From NCBI RefSeq assembly GCF_019970045.1, contig NZ_JAHXYI010000009.1, positions 62,001 through 126,000 of the forward strand: DNA of 64,000 nucleotides, read 5' to 3'. This DNA comes from Chryseobacterium sp. GVT01B (GTDB taxonomy: Bacteria; Bacteroidota; Bacteroidia; Flavobacteriales; Weeksellaceae). Each line of letters starts with the position of its first letter. Position 1 is the first letter of the stretch. The notes below the pieces were generated by a model that did not search any database, was not told the origin of the DNA, and saw only the letters and a program-made list of their open reading frames with translations. Positions 50,395 through 58,780 of the stretch are shown here, in pieces. Both the position numbers and the translations under genes were made by a program.

Positions 50395-51189
50395 ATGAAG
50401 AAACTGTTTACTCTACTGCTATTGGTTTTTCTGGCAAAAATTAATGCTCAAATATATTCCGGGGAGGTATTTCTGAGAGACAACTCTATTTTATATCTCA
50501 ATCAGGTATATGTCACAAACCTGAACACCCAGAAAACCGTTCTTACGGACTATAATGGTAATTTTAATATCCCTGCCAATACCGGAGATGTAATCCGGTT
50601 TACCTCTATTGTTACTGAAAGAAAAGATATTAAGCTAACTCCTCAATCCATGGTACAAAAAAATCTGGTTGAGCTTAAAATTGCTTACTATGAGATTCAG
50701 GAAATTGTACTCAGCAGGTTCAAACCTACCGGAAACCTTCGGTATGATGTCAATTCTTTAAGAAAAGAAGATAAGGCATATGCTCTTAAGAAAGTAATCG
50801 GGCTTCCTGAACCAAAAGGTGACGGAACTCCTCCTGAACTTCCTGTTGCCGGATTACGAGATGGCGGTCTTACCTTCAGTCTTGAAAGTATCTATGATAT
50901 CCTTTCCGGGGAGAGAAAGAAAAAACAACGTTATCAGGCCTACGAAAGAATGAACAGTTCTGTTGCACAGATCAAAAACTATCTGGGGAAAGATTATTTT
51001 ACAAGGTTTAAAATTCCTGAGAATTTAATTGATAACTTCCTTCAATTCGTTTATACTTCTGAAAATATTCAGGCTTATGTATTAGCCGGAAACTTTGAAG
51101 CCGTAAAAGTTCCTATTGAAAAATATCTGCCAATCTATCAGAAGAGACTTAGAAGCTCACATCTTCAGGAAGTTGTAAGCAATAATTAG
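50395..51189 (+). CDS. Exported protein with carboxypeptidase-regulatory-like N-domain
   Basis: A 264-residue protein. The signal peptide ends KINAQ (about 19). Residues 20-85 resemble the CarboxypepD-regulatory-like beta-sandwich common at the start of Bacteroidetes TonB receptors: GEVFLRDNSILYLNQVYVTN, TDYNGNFNIPANTGDVIRFTSI. The C-terminal half is alpha-helical and charged (GERKKKQRYQAYERMNS) and has no barrel, so it is a stand-alone periplasmic protein rather than a receptor. Unknown role; preceded by a perfect inverted repeat and followed by a terminator, so it is its own regulated unit. Confidence 0.78.
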   Translation: MKKLFTLLLLVFLAKINAQIYSGEVFLRDNSILYLNQVYVTNLNTQKTVLTDYNGNFNIPANTGDVIRFTSIVTERKDIKLTPQSMVQKNLVELKIAYYEIQEIVLSRFKPTGNLRYDVNSLRKEDKAYALKKVIGLPEPKGDGTPPELPVAGLRDGGLTFSLESIYDILSGERKKKQRYQAYERMNSSVAQIKNYLGKDYFTRFKIPENLIDNFLQFVYTSENIQAYVLAGNFEAVKVPIEKYLPIYQKRLRSSHLQEVVSNN

Positions 51190-51212
51190 AGAAATGACTC
51201 CCAATATAGATA

Positions 51213-51248
51213 AAATAATCCATGTCCTTCACATGGATTATTTTTTTT
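51213..51248 (+). terminator. Terminator after the gene at 50395
   Basis: AAATAATCCATGT pairs with ACATGGATTATTT around CCTTC, then a T run. Confidence 0.9.
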
Positions 51249-51475
51249 GAAATAAACATAAATCCCGTGGAATCTCCCTTCCACACTGTATCCAATGCAG
51301 ATTATTCAACTTTTATTGCATATCATTCTTCAATATTCAAAAATATGTTTAATTTTATCTCACAAACAAGTGTTTAAAATAAAAACACTGGTATTTCGTT
51401 ATCCAAATAAAAACTAACCGACCCAAAACGCAAATTAAAAGAGAAGCACCTATTTTTTAAACTTAATATTAATTA

Positions 51476-52240
51476 ATGAAACAAGTACTTTTACTTCTTT
51501 GCTGTATGTTTTTCTTTACTATGTCTGCTCAAAAAAAAGGGAAAGACTATAGTAATATTCTGAAAAGTAATAATATCTACGAGATCAATGCTTTCTTAAG
51601 AGATGCCCATCCTGATGATCCCCGGAGGTCTGTTCTGAAACCAAGGGTAATGGAAATGATGAAAGAATACATTAAAAATGCTCATCCTGCCGATCAGAAA
51701 GTAAAAGACATGCAGGAAATGCTTGCCATGCTGAGGAGAAGACCTTCCACAAAGATCACTTTTGATGAAATGAATGCTATCATCAAACAGAAACAGATAG
51801 CAAAATATAAGGCGGAACTGGCAGCAAAACAGCCTACTACCGTTTATACACCAAGTACTGCCCAAAATACATTTGTTGTAAATGCTGCAGCCAATACGGC
51901 AATTCCCAATGCAGAAGCTGAAGAATTTAATATGCTTATGGCAGTTTCTCCCATAGAACACAAAAATAAAACTGTAAAAATCCTCAACTCTTTATTTGAT
52001 AATGACCCAAATGCTAAAGAATGCATAGTTCTGATTCAAAATAAATCTGACTGTAATATCATTGTAAGAATGGAGGGTGTAGGAACTACCAAATACAGAC
52101 TTGCTGTTCCGGCCCAGGGAGAAGGCTCCATTGTTATAGAAAAGGGCCAGTATCTTTTCACCAGTTTGGTTTGCGGAGCACAATATGCCTCACAAAAGAC
52201 AATACAAAGACCTATTATGGTGGCTTTAGGAAGTCAATAA
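51476..52240 (+). CDS. Exported protein of the local two-cysteine family (member 2)
   Basis: A 254-residue protein with signal peptide (1-18, FFFTMSAQ). An N-terminal helical region contains ILKSNNIYEINAFLRDAHPDDPRRSVLKPR, closely matched by the protein at 53035 (ILKSVDIKEIEEYIKNTHPDDPKKSVLKPK). The C-terminal domain has LNSLFDNDP, NKSDCNIIVRMEG, VPAQGEGSIVIEKGQY and LVCGAQY with the two family cysteines. The family also includes 38444 and 53743. Function unknown; the secretion signal and disulfide-ready domain suggest a periplasmic or surface role. Confidence 0.78.
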   Translation: MKQVLLLLCCMFFFTMSAQKKGKDYSNILKSNNIYEINAFLRDAHPDDPRRSVLKPRVMEMMKEYIKNAHPADQKVKDMQEMLAMLRRRPSTKITFDEMNAIIKQKQIAKYKAELAAKQPTTVYTPSTAQNTFVVNAAANTAIPNAEAEEFNMLMAVSPIEHKNKTVKILNSLFDNDPNAKECIVLIQNKSDCNIIVRMEGVGTTKYRLAVPAQGEGSIVIEKGQYLFTSLVCGAQYASQKTIQRPIMVALGSQ

Positions 52241-52310
52241 CCTCAATCATAAACGGATTATCTCTCTGTCTTTTACCTCCAAAAGGCAGAGATTCTCCAT
52301 AAATTTTCAC

Positions 52311-52318
52311 TATTTTTG
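52311..52318 (+). promoter_or_regulatory. -7 box for trmB
   Basis: TATTTTTG, exact consensus match, 18 bases before the trmB ATG at 52337. Confidence 0.5.
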
Positions 52319-52336
52319 CACTCATTTTATAACTCA

Positions 52337-53014
52337 ATGGGCAAGAATAAATTAGCAAGATTTGCAGAAAACAAAATATTACCAAATGTAATCCAACCTA
52401 CAAGGGAGGATGCCTTACAAGGTTTCGAACTGAAAGGAAAATGGAGAGAAAGTTTCTTTAAAAATGACAATCCGATTGTATTGGAATTAGGTTGTGGAAA
52501 AGGAGAATATTCTGTAGGACTGGCAAAAACATTTCCTGAAAAAAACTTTATCGGAATTGATATTAAGGGGGCAAGATTTTGGTTTGGTGCTAAAGAAGCG
52601 GTAGATAACAACATGACTAATGTCGCTTTTCTGAGATCACAGATCGAACTTGTTGATCACTTTTTTGCTGAAAATGAAGTAGATGAAATCTGGATTACGT
52701 TCCCGGATCCACAAATCAAATACAGAAGAACAAAACACAGATTGACCCATCCTGATTTCTTAAACCGATATAAAAAGTTTCTGAAACCTGGCGGTATTAT
52801 TCATTTAAAAACCGATTCAGAGTTTTTACATGGGTATACACTGGGGTATTTGCAGGGAGCCGGCTATGAAATTATTAGCGCTCATCATGATATCTACGGA
52901 GCGCCGGAATATAATCCTGATACCGAACACCTTAGAGATATCAAAACCTATTATGAAGAACTTTTCTCAGCAAAAGGAAAAACAATTACTTACATTAAAT
53001 TCCGGATAAGCTGA
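52337..53014 (+). CDS. trmB: tRNA (guanine46-N7)-methyltransferase
   Basis: SAM-dependent enzyme that methylates G46 in the variable loop of many tRNAs. The 225 residues include LELGCGKGEYSVGLAKTFP near 57-75 for SAM binding, the FIGIDIKGARFWFGAKEA helix, and the catalytic EIWITFPDPQIKYRRTKHRL near 123-142. The ATG at 52337 is used; an in-frame TTG at 52316 lies inside the -7 box. A housekeeping gene sandwiched between two members of the two-cysteine family. Confidence 0.94.
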   Translation: MGKNKLARFAENKILPNVIQPTREDALQGFELKGKWRESFFKNDNPIVLELGCGKGEYSVGLAKTFPEKNFIGIDIKGARFWFGAKEAVDNNMTNVAFLRSQIELVDHFFAENEVDEIWITFPDPQIKYRRTKHRLTHPDFLNRYKKFLKPGGIIHLKTDSEFLHGYTLGYLQGAGYEIISAHHDIYGAPEYNPDTEHLRDIKTYYEELFSAKGKTITYIKFRIS

Positions 53015-53034
53015 TGAAATAAAAATAACAATTG

Positions 53035-53736
53035 ATGAAAAAAAAACTTTTAACTGTTTTCTTTTTATTCTTCACATTTCTGTTCCCCAACTTGATATCC
53101 GCTCAGAAGAAAGGTAGTAATGACATCCTGAAAAGCGTTGATATTAAAGAAATTGAAGAGTATATTAAGAATACCCATCCGGATGATCCGAAAAAAAGCG
53201 TGCTGAAACCTAAGCTTATCGCTTTAAAAAACGCAGAATGGACTAAAGGAGCCCGTACCGCCAAGCCTATGGAAGCAAGGCCTATTATCTCCGATATTCC
53301 TAAAAGCATCATGAGAAACCCTCATTCAGATGATGCTGAGGAGTTTAAAAAACTCATTGCTGAAACTTCTGCTGAGCATAAAGAAAAAACAGTGAAACTT
53401 CTGAATGCAATGTTCAATGAAGATATTACGCGAAAGGAAGCGATACTCTTATTCAAAAATAATTCAGATTGCAATATTGTACTGAGGGTTGAAGGAAAAG
53501 ATTATTACAACCTTGCTGTTCCTGCTCACGGAGAAAACTTTATTGTGATCAATAAGGGCTCATATACGCTCAGCAGTAATATCTGCGATATGAAATACAT
53601 CTCCCGGAAAGACATTAAAAAAAGTATATTTGTAACGATTGATAATTCGAGACTCCCTGAAATTGAAGCAAAACCTGCCAAAAAGGAACCTTCTAAAGTA
53701 AAGAAGTCTTCGAAAAAAAGAAAAACCAAAAAGTAA
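53035..53736 (+). CDS. Exported protein of the local two-cysteine family (member 3)
   Basis: A 233-residue protein with a signal peptide (about 1-23, ending NLISAQ). N-terminal block ILKSVDIKEIEEYIKNTHPDD, C-terminal domain LNAMFNEDI, NNSDCNIVLRVEG, VPAHGENFIVINKGSY and ICDMKY. Unlike its relatives, it ends in a highly basic tail (KKEPSKVKKSSKKRKTKK) that could bind peptidoglycan teichoic-like polymers, LPS or nucleic acid. It follows trmB by 20 bases and precedes the lipoprotein member by six, so the last two are one operon. Confidence 0.78.
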   Translation: MKKKLLTVFFLFFTFLFPNLISAQKKGSNDILKSVDIKEIEEYIKNTHPDDPKKSVLKPKLIALKNAEWTKGARTAKPMEARPIISDIPKSIMRNPHSDDAEEFKKLIAETSAEHKEKTVKLLNAMFNEDITRKEAILLFKNNSDCNIVLRVEGKDYYNLAVPAHGENFIVINKGSYTLSSNICDMKYISRKDIKKSIFVTIDNSRLPEIEAKPAKKEPSKVKKSSKKRKTKK

Positions 53737-53742
53737 ACTAGT

Positions 53743-54183
53743 ATGAAAAAACTATTAGTTTTTGCCGGGATCTCAGTTGTCCTTGCCAGCTGTAATGTAA
53801 ATTATGGCAGCTATCCGGGAAGAACCTCCTACCCATCCTCTACCAGCAATTCAGGTAACAGAGCCAATACGGAAAGAGAATATAGTGAACTTATAAAGAC
53901 CTATAAACCGGAAACAGCGGAAGTTCTTAACGATCTTTTGAATAATGATGACCCTGCTAATCCCAGAACATCTATTTCCGTAGAAAACAAATCTCCGTGC
54001 AATATGGTTCTTACCGTAAGCGGGAACGGGTTCTTTAAAAAGATTCCTATAGGGGCAGGAAAGATAGGCTACACAATGGTTCCTAAAAATCAGAATTACA
54101 GATTATCCGGTATGCTTTGTAATTCATCTTACCAGTCTACAAAGTTTATAACCACTTCCTATTCTATAAAACTTTCACAATAA
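53743..54183 (+). CDS. Lipoprotein of the local two-cysteine family (member 4, divergent)
   Basis: A 146-residue lipoprotein. The lipobox LASC (C17) follows a short signal; a Ser/Tyr/Pro-rich linker (about 20-45) then leads to the shared domain: LNDLLNNDD, NKSPCNMVLTVSG, IPIGAGKIGYTM and LCNSSYQS. Both family cysteines are kept although the rest has diverged and the VPAxGE block is degenerate. Starts six bases after the stop of the gene at 53035, suggesting that the soluble and lipid-anchored forms act together. Confidence 0.75.
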   Translation: MKKLLVFAGISVVLASCNVNYGSYPGRTSYPSSTSNSGNRANTEREYSELIKTYKPETAEVLNDLLNNDDPANPRTSISVENKSPCNMVLTVSGNGFFKKIPIGAGKIGYTMVPKNQNYRLSGMLCNSSYQSTKFITTSYSIKLSQ

Positions 54184-54187
54184 TATA

Positions 54188-54220
54188 AAAGCTCCATCAA
54201 TTTAGATGGAGCTTCTTTTT
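54188..54220 (+). terminator. Terminator after the two-cysteine lipoprotein gene
   Basis: AAGCTCCATC and GATGGAGCTT form a 10-base stem with a 6-base loop; the right flank reads CTTTTT. Confidence 0.85.
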
Positions 54221-54249
54221 GCATTATATTCTATCTCTTATTCTATCAT

Positions 54250-56367
54250 TTAATTTTTTATAAACTTATAAGTTCCTTTTCCATCAATAGAAAAAACATA
54301 AGTACCTTTTGGCAGCACAGATACATTTACTTTATTATTTGATACATTCCCTTCCTGTATCAGCTGACCGGCCATATTATTAATTTTATATTGCAGTTTA
54401 TTCACTTCCAGTTTTGAAGACGAAATTATATTCAGCTCATGGCTTACCGGGTTAGGATATATACTGAAAATCGGTATACTTTTAGCTTCATTTACAGACA
54501 AAGTGTTATTAACACATTCTCCTCCGGTTGTAACACCTACGGCGCACCATGCTGCCTTTACTGCTAAAACCTCTGGAGAGTTTGCCCCATACAATATACC
54601 TGCTTCCTGGATTGTAAAATCCCGTACATCCGCATAAACAGACTGTGATTGCACATAGCTTGCCTGTGTAGAATACACAAGATCTGCTGCTTTCTTTATA
54701 CCTATTCCGGAAACATTATAAGAATAGCCATTATCATTAGTCCCTGATCCCCCTTCTGTCAATAAATAATACCAGTGATTTAACACTCCGGAATTAGTAT
54801 GAACACCACATTTATCATTCGTGCTATCAGGTGTTGCACACCCCGTAGTGGTGGCATCTTTCCAATATTGTCCCAAATAAGTATCAGGTTGGTTAAATAA
54901 TTTAGGATTAACAAAAGATCTTACTCCATCCGGTTGAGACAGTACAAAATCTTCACCCATGACCCATCTTTGCTTTTCCGGTGCCATTTTAGCTTCCACT
55001 GTTGCTCCCCAAATATCTGCAAATCCCTCATCTAAGGCTCCGGACTCTCTTTCATATACAAGATTTCCAAATGCCGTATCCACACCATGACCAAATTCAT
55101 GAGCATCAACATCAAGTCCTGTTACAATATCAAAATTCAATGATGTGTTAGGCTGACCACCATTACCAATGAACATATAACCTCCGGAAAAGCTAGGATT
55201 TAAAGTAGCTAAACTTACCCACGCAGCATTATAAGGTGTACCGCTAATAGTCGGATGAATGAAAGATCTTACCTGTGAATTCTGATTATCAAATCCGTTT
55301 CTGTTATATTCGGTCTTAAAAAAATCATAGACTTTGGAAAATGCCCAATGTGTTTCCAGAGCTCCATCATCTTTCGTTGCCGCATACTCAGCACTTGTCC
55401 AATTGTTATCTGTGTCTATGTATTTTGTAGCTGATGATTCTGCCAGGTCAGGCCCCAAAAACAAGGTCGCAAAAAGAAGATTAGTAGCTTCTCCTCCTGT
55501 ATAATTTAAAGTTTTAACAAATCTGGAGCTATCATTTAATTCATAGCCATTTGCAGCTTGTAATGTTTCTATTTGTCGGGAACCACTATATCTTGTCTGG
55601 GCTGTACCTTGGGTAAAAAAAGGTATAACAGTTCTGGATGAAGAAATTTCCTGCTTTTTATTTAATTCTGCCAGATTACTAATATAGTCTGTTTGTTCTT
55701 TATTTAATACTGTGGTTTTTGCTTGATGTGTCTTAAGAATCCCTTCTTTTTTCAGAACATCTCCTGTAACTGCATCTATATAAATCTTTTCAACATCACC
55801 AGGTTTTATTGAGACAAGACTAAATACATAAGCAAACCGATCTGCTGTACCTGAAATATCTTTAGCCAGAACAACCAAGGTATTATAAGGAGTTTTATCT
55901 TTAAACTCATCAGGTAATTGGTAGCTGTTTCCTAATTGAGCCAATCCAATTTTGTAAATTTCATCAGGACTTTTAATTGATGACTTTCCGGATGGAATGT
56001 CTATTGGGCTAAAATCCCCGTTCATAGAAGTAATAAATCCATTTTTTGAATGAATTGTATAAGATTTATGAGCTACTTCTACTTCGTTGAAATATTGTTT
56101 ATAGAAATCATGCTGCCCTCCCCAAAGATCAGTTTCAGATTTTATTTTCTTCAGAGTGTTGATTGTTCCATCCAGTTTTGTAATTTCCTTAAGCAAACTT
56201 TCAGTATTTTCTAAAGGAATTTTAGATTCTGGTTTAAATGAAATAAACCTAATCATTCCTGAACCATTAACTCTCTTTGTATCAACATACTCGGATTTAA
56301 GATAATGCTGAGCAATACATAATGAACTTAGTGTCAATGCAACACTTAAAAATAATTGTTTTTTCAT
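54250..56367 (-). CDS. Secreted M4 (thermolysin-like) metallopeptidase with T9SS type A tail
   Basis: A 705-residue zymogen. Signal peptide (1-19, LSSLCIAQ), then an inhibitory FTP/PepSY propeptide region (about 20-220), then the catalytic domain with the zinc site HEFGH in DVDAHEFGHGVD near 420-431, the third ligand glutamate in ESGALDEGFADIWG near 443-456, and the transition-state histidine in CGVHTNSGVLNHW near 525. The C-terminal 80 residues form a T9SS type A sorting domain (IYPNPVSHELNI ... MAGQLIQEG ... PKGTYVFSIDGKGTYKFIKN). It should digest external protein or process surface proteins. Divergent from the second six-cysteine peptide gene, 289 bases away. Confidence 0.93.
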   Translation of the reverse strand: MKKQLFLSVALTLSSLCIAQHYLKSEYVDTKRVNGSGMIRFISFKPESKIPLENTESLLKEITKLDGTINTLKKIKSETDLWGGQHDFYKQYFNEVEVAHKSYTIHSKNGFITSMNGDFSPIDIPSGKSSIKSPDEIYKIGLAQLGNSYQLPDEFKDKTPYNTLVVLAKDISGTADRFAYVFSLVSIKPGDVEKIYIDAVTGDVLKKEGILKTHQAKTTVLNKEQTDYISNLAELNKKQEISSSRTVIPFFTQGTAQTRYSGSRQIETLQAANGYELNDSSRFVKTLNYTGGEATNLLFATLFLGPDLAESSATKYIDTDNNWTSAEYAATKDDGALETHWAFSKVYDFFKTEYNRNGFDNQNSQVRSFIHPTISGTPYNAAWVSLATLNPSFSGGYMFIGNGGQPNTSLNFDIVTGLDVDAHEFGHGVDTAFGNLVYERESGALDEGFADIWGATVEAKMAPEKQRWVMGEDFVLSQPDGVRSFVNPKLFNQPDTYLGQYWKDATTTGCATPDSTNDKCGVHTNSGVLNHWYYLLTEGGSGTNDNGYSYNVSGIGIKKAADLVYSTQASYVQSQSVYADVRDFTIQEAGILYGANSPEVLAVKAAWCAVGVTTGGECVNNTLSVNEAKSIPIFSIYPNPVSHELNIISSSKLEVNKLQYKINNMAGQLIQEGNVSNNKVNVSVLPKGTYVFSIDGKGTYKFIKN

Positions 56368-56587
56368 ATTTTCATTTTTTAGTCTTCAAAAATGAAAAAC
56401 CCATCACAAAAAAACAATCTTAACGGCACAAAAATCAAATAAATGCCACAAATACCATTAAATAAATAAAAAATGATAAAAAAATTAAATATAAATACAG
56501 AAAACAATTGAATAATATTTAGTGTTCTTCAATTATATAGAACATAACTTTTTATTTTTTAACCACTTATACATTCAAATAATTCCA

Positions 56588-56595
56588 TATATTTA
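56588..56595 (+). promoter_or_regulatory. -7-like box for the second six-cysteine peptide gene
   Basis: TATATTTA, one base off TAnnTTTG, the same word seen upstream of the first peptide gene (3992-3999, minus); places shared block C in the 5' leader. Confidence 0.4.
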
Positions 56596-56610
56596 GAAAT
56601 ACATAATTGC

Positions 56611-56636
56611 GGTATCCGAAAAGCATATAGAGTAGG
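56611..56636 (+). promoter_or_regulatory. Shared upstream block, copy C
   Basis: GGTATCCGAAAA (56611-56622), 6-base spacer, AGAGTAGG (56629-56636), ending 20 bases before the ATG at 56657. Third copy of the block found before the genes at 3914 and 4740. Confidence 0.75.
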
Positions 56637-56656
56637 AAAAAACTAAAACTAAAACC

Positions 56657-56845
56657 ATGAAAAATTTAAAAAAAGTCTCAAGAAATGAGCTAAGAACCAT
56701 CAAAGGAGGATACAGAAGCTGTATAGACGGCTGTAGCATGGAGCTCGGAGAAATGTGTTGCAGCGGTGTATGCAGAATTGGAGTAATTATTCCTAGTACC
56801 GACCCTAATCTGCCTGACCTTATGGTATGCCCTAAAAAACCTTAG
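56657..56845 (+). CDS. Bacteriocin-like double-glycine leader peptide with six-cysteine knottin-type core (second gene)
   Basis: Encodes 62 residues. The leader MKNLKKVSRNELRTIKGG (1-18) is a textbook double-glycine leader; 10 of 18 positions are identical to the peptide at 3759. The core begins YRSC (the other has IRGC) and has cysteines at 22, 26, 34, 35, 39 and 58: C-x3-C-x7-CC-x3-C-x18-C, again in C-C-CC-C-C order and with MCCSGVC. The last loop is much longer and Pro/Asp-rich (PSTDPNLPDLM). Cleavage after GG would release 44 residues. It has its own terminator (56858) and sits between the M4 peptidase and the ribosomal operon. No exporter or maturase is adjacent. Confidence 0.88.
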   Translation: MKNLKKVSRNELRTIKGGYRSCIDGCSMELGEMCCSGVCRIGVIIPSTDPNLPDLMVCPKKP

Positions 56846-56857
56846 TATGAACAATAA

Positions 56858-56887
56858 AAAAACGCTGGACCAAAATCCAGCGTTTTT
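56858..56887. terminator. Bidirectional terminator between the peptide gene and rpsB
   Basis: AAAAACGCTGGA and TCCAGCGTTTTT form a perfect 12-base stem with a 6-base loop; T runs on both sides. It ends both the peptide gene and the rplM-rpsI-rpsB operon. Confidence 0.92.
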
Positions 56888-56910
56888 CCTATATTAAAGA
56901 AAATCTTTAA

Positions 56911-57672
56911 TTATTCTGCATCGAAGTCAGCATCTTTATCAGCAGATACTACTTCTCCTTCTTCTTTAGATTTTTCTTTATCAGCTTTTCTTTGAGACTG
57001 ACCTTCTTTGATAGATTCTGAAACAATGCTCAAGATCATATCGATAGATTTAGAAGCATCATCGTTTCCTGGGATAACGAAGTCAACTTTTCTAGGGTCA
57101 GAGTTTGTATCAACAATACCGAAAACTGGAATACCTAATTTCTTAGCTTCAGTTACAGCGATGTGTTCTCTCAAGATATCTACAACAAAGATTGCAGAAG
57201 GAAGACGAACCATGTCAGAGATAGAACCTAAGTTCTTTTCTAAGTTAGCTCTTTGTCTGTCAACTTGTAATCTTTCTTTTTTAGATAAAGTTTCGAACGT
57301 ACCGTCTTTTTTCATTTTGTCGATAGCATTCATCTTCTTTACAGCCTTTCTGATAGTAACGAAATTCGTTAACATACCTCCTGGCCATCTTTCTGTAATA
57401 TAAGGCATATTAAGTTCAGAAGCGTGTTTTGCAACAACTTCTTTCGCTTGCTTCTTAGTAGCTACGAAAAGAACTTTTTTACCTGCAGAAGTTAATTTTT
57501 CTAAAGCGCTGCAAGCTTCATCTAATTTAACTGCTGTTTTATGTAAGTCTACAATGTGAATACCGTTTTTCTCCATAAAAATGTATGGAGCCATATTTGG
57601 GTTCCACTTTCTAGTCATGTGACCGAAGTGTACGCCAGCCTCTAAAAGGTCTTTTACATTTGCTTTTGCCAT
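56911..57672 (-). CDS. rpsB: 30S ribosomal protein S2
   Basis: A 253-residue protein: LLEAGVHFGHMTRKWNPNM near 10-28, FVATKKQAKEVV, the PYITERWPGGMLTNFVTIRKAV block near 93-116 and DTNSDPRKVDFVIPGNDDA near 188-206 are the standard S2 sequence. The acidic C-terminal tail (about 230-253) is typical of Bacteroidetes. It is the last gene of rplM-rpsI-rpsB; the usual follower tsf is missing here, and a terminator lies 23 bases behind the stop codon. Confidence 0.97.
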   Translation of the reverse strand: MAKANVKDLLEAGVHFGHMTRKWNPNMAPYIFMEKNGIHIVDLHKTAVKLDEACSALEKLTSAGKKVLFVATKKQAKEVVAKHASELNMPYITERWPGGMLTNFVTIRKAVKKMNAIDKMKKDGTFETLSKKERLQVDRQRANLEKNLGSISDMVRLPSAIFVVDILREHIAVTEAKKLGIPVFGIVDTNSDPRKVDFVIPGNDDASKSIDMILSIVSESIKEGQSQRKADKEKSKEEGEVVSADKDADFDAE

Positions 57673-57855
57673 GTTTTCTGTTTTTGTTAGTTTACTTTCC
57701 GTCTTTTAAACAATCAACAACTTCTTTAGATGGGAGAAGCGTTTGGATGCTAAACGTAACGGGCAATTTTTTTGTTTAGATAAATAGATTTTAGATAAAA
57801 GACAACAGACCGAAAAAATTCTGAAATCTGAGATCTTGAATCTGAAGTCTGAAAA
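57673..57855 (-). other. 183-base rpsI-rpsB spacer
   Basis: Longer than expected for two ribosomal genes in one operon. Contains a CGTTT-7-AAACG stem (57740-57756) in the presumed rpsB leader; no TAnnTTTG box on the minus strand. A site for S2 autoregulation is possible but unsupported. Confidence 0.35.
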
Positions 57856-58242
57856 TTAACGTTTTGAGAATTGGAATCTCTTTCTTGCTTTTTTCTGACC
57901 TGGCTTCTTTCTTTCCACCATTCTTGCGTCTCTTGTAAGTAAACCAGCTGGTTTCAATGCTAATCTGAATTCAGCGTTGATTTCGCATAAAGCTCTTGAA
58001 ATACCTAATCTGATAGCTTCTGCCTGACCTGTATTACCACCACCGAATACGTTTACGGTAACGTCATACTGACCAACAGTCTCAGAAAGGATAAACGGTT
58101 GGTTTAATTTGTAAACCATCACGTCTGTAGAGAAATATTCTTTAGCATCTTTACCGTTTACTGTAATAACACCAGAACCTGGTCTTACATAAACTCTTGC
58201 TACAGAAGTTTTTCTTCTTCCGATTTTGTGAACTATAGACAT
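57856..58242 (-). CDS. rpsI: 30S ribosomal protein S9
   Basis: A 128-residue protein with the full S9 pattern: [18 protein letters not shown] near 6-23, [22 protein letters not shown] near 68-89 and the C-terminal [18 protein letters not shown] whose last basic residues reach the P-site tRNA. Starts six bases after the rplM stop codon, the usual conserved pair. Confidence 0.97.
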   Translation of the reverse strand: MSIVHKIGRRKTSVARVYVRPGSGVITVNGKDAKEYFSTDVMVYKLNQPFILSETVGQYDVTVNVFGGGNTGQAEAIRLGISRALCEINAEFRLALKPAGLLTRDARMVERKKPGQKKARKRFQFSKR

Positions 58243-58248
58243 AATTAA

Positions 58249-58704
58249 TTATTTAAATTCGTTAACATTAATTGTTTTAGGCTGTTGAGCTTCATGTTTG
58301 TGCTCAGTTCCTTCATATAAATAAAGGTTCTTAAGGATAGCAGCTCCTAATCTGTTTTTAGGTAACATACCTTTTACAGACTTCTCTAATACCTTTAAAG
58401 AATCTTTCTTTTGAAGTTCAGCCGCAGTCATAGACTTCTGTCCACCAGGGTATCCTGTATGCCAGATATAAGTCTTATCAGCCCACTTGTTTCCGGAAAG
58501 TGTAATTTTCCCAGCATTCAAAACGATCACGTTATCACCACAATCTACGTGAGGTGTAAAGTTCGTTTTGTGCTTACCTCTCAAAATCTTTGCAACCGTA
58601 GAAGCTAATCTACCTAACGGCTGTCCTTCAGCGTCTACCACAACCCATTCTTTATTCGCAGTAGCTTTGTTCGCTGAAACAGTTTTGTAACTTAATGTAT
58701 TCAC
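58249..58704 (-). CDS. rplM: 50S ribosomal protein L13
   Basis: A 151-residue L13 with VVDAEGQPLGRLASTVAKILRGKHKTNFTPHVDCGDNVIV near 22-61 and KDSLKVLEKSVKGMLPKNRLG near 105-125. The start codon is GTG (58702-58704), unusual among its neighbours. Complete promoter on the minus strand at 58751-58780. First gene of the rplM-rpsI-rpsB operon. Confidence 0.96.
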   Translation of the reverse strand: MNTLSYKTVSANKATANKEWVVVDAEGQPLGRLASTVAKILRGKHKTNFTPHVDCGDNVIVLNAGKITLSGNKWADKTYIWHTGYPGGQKSMTAAELQKKDSLKVLEKSVKGMLPKNRLGAAILKNLYLYEGTEHKHEAQQPKTINVNEFK

Positions 58705-58750
58705 ACGTTTTAGTTAAAGATTAAACATAATTTACCCCTAAAAGGGTGTG

Positions 58751-58780
58751 CAAAGGTACAAATTATTTTTGTAACCCAAA
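58751..58780 (-). promoter_or_regulatory. Complete promoter of the ribosomal operon
   Basis: Minus strand: -33 box TTTG (58780-58777), 18-base spacer, -7 box TACCTTTG (58758-58751). Good agreement with the Bacteroidetes consensus for a highly expressed operon. Confidence 0.72.

Noticed and set aside
51262-51292. GTGGAA-TCTCCC-TTCCAC hairpin
   Set aside because: Six-base stem without a T run, placed after a clear terminator; not distinguishable from chance.
57008-57403. 131-codon frame on the plus strand across rpsB
   Set aside because: Shadow of the rpsB coding sequence with no promoter or start context.
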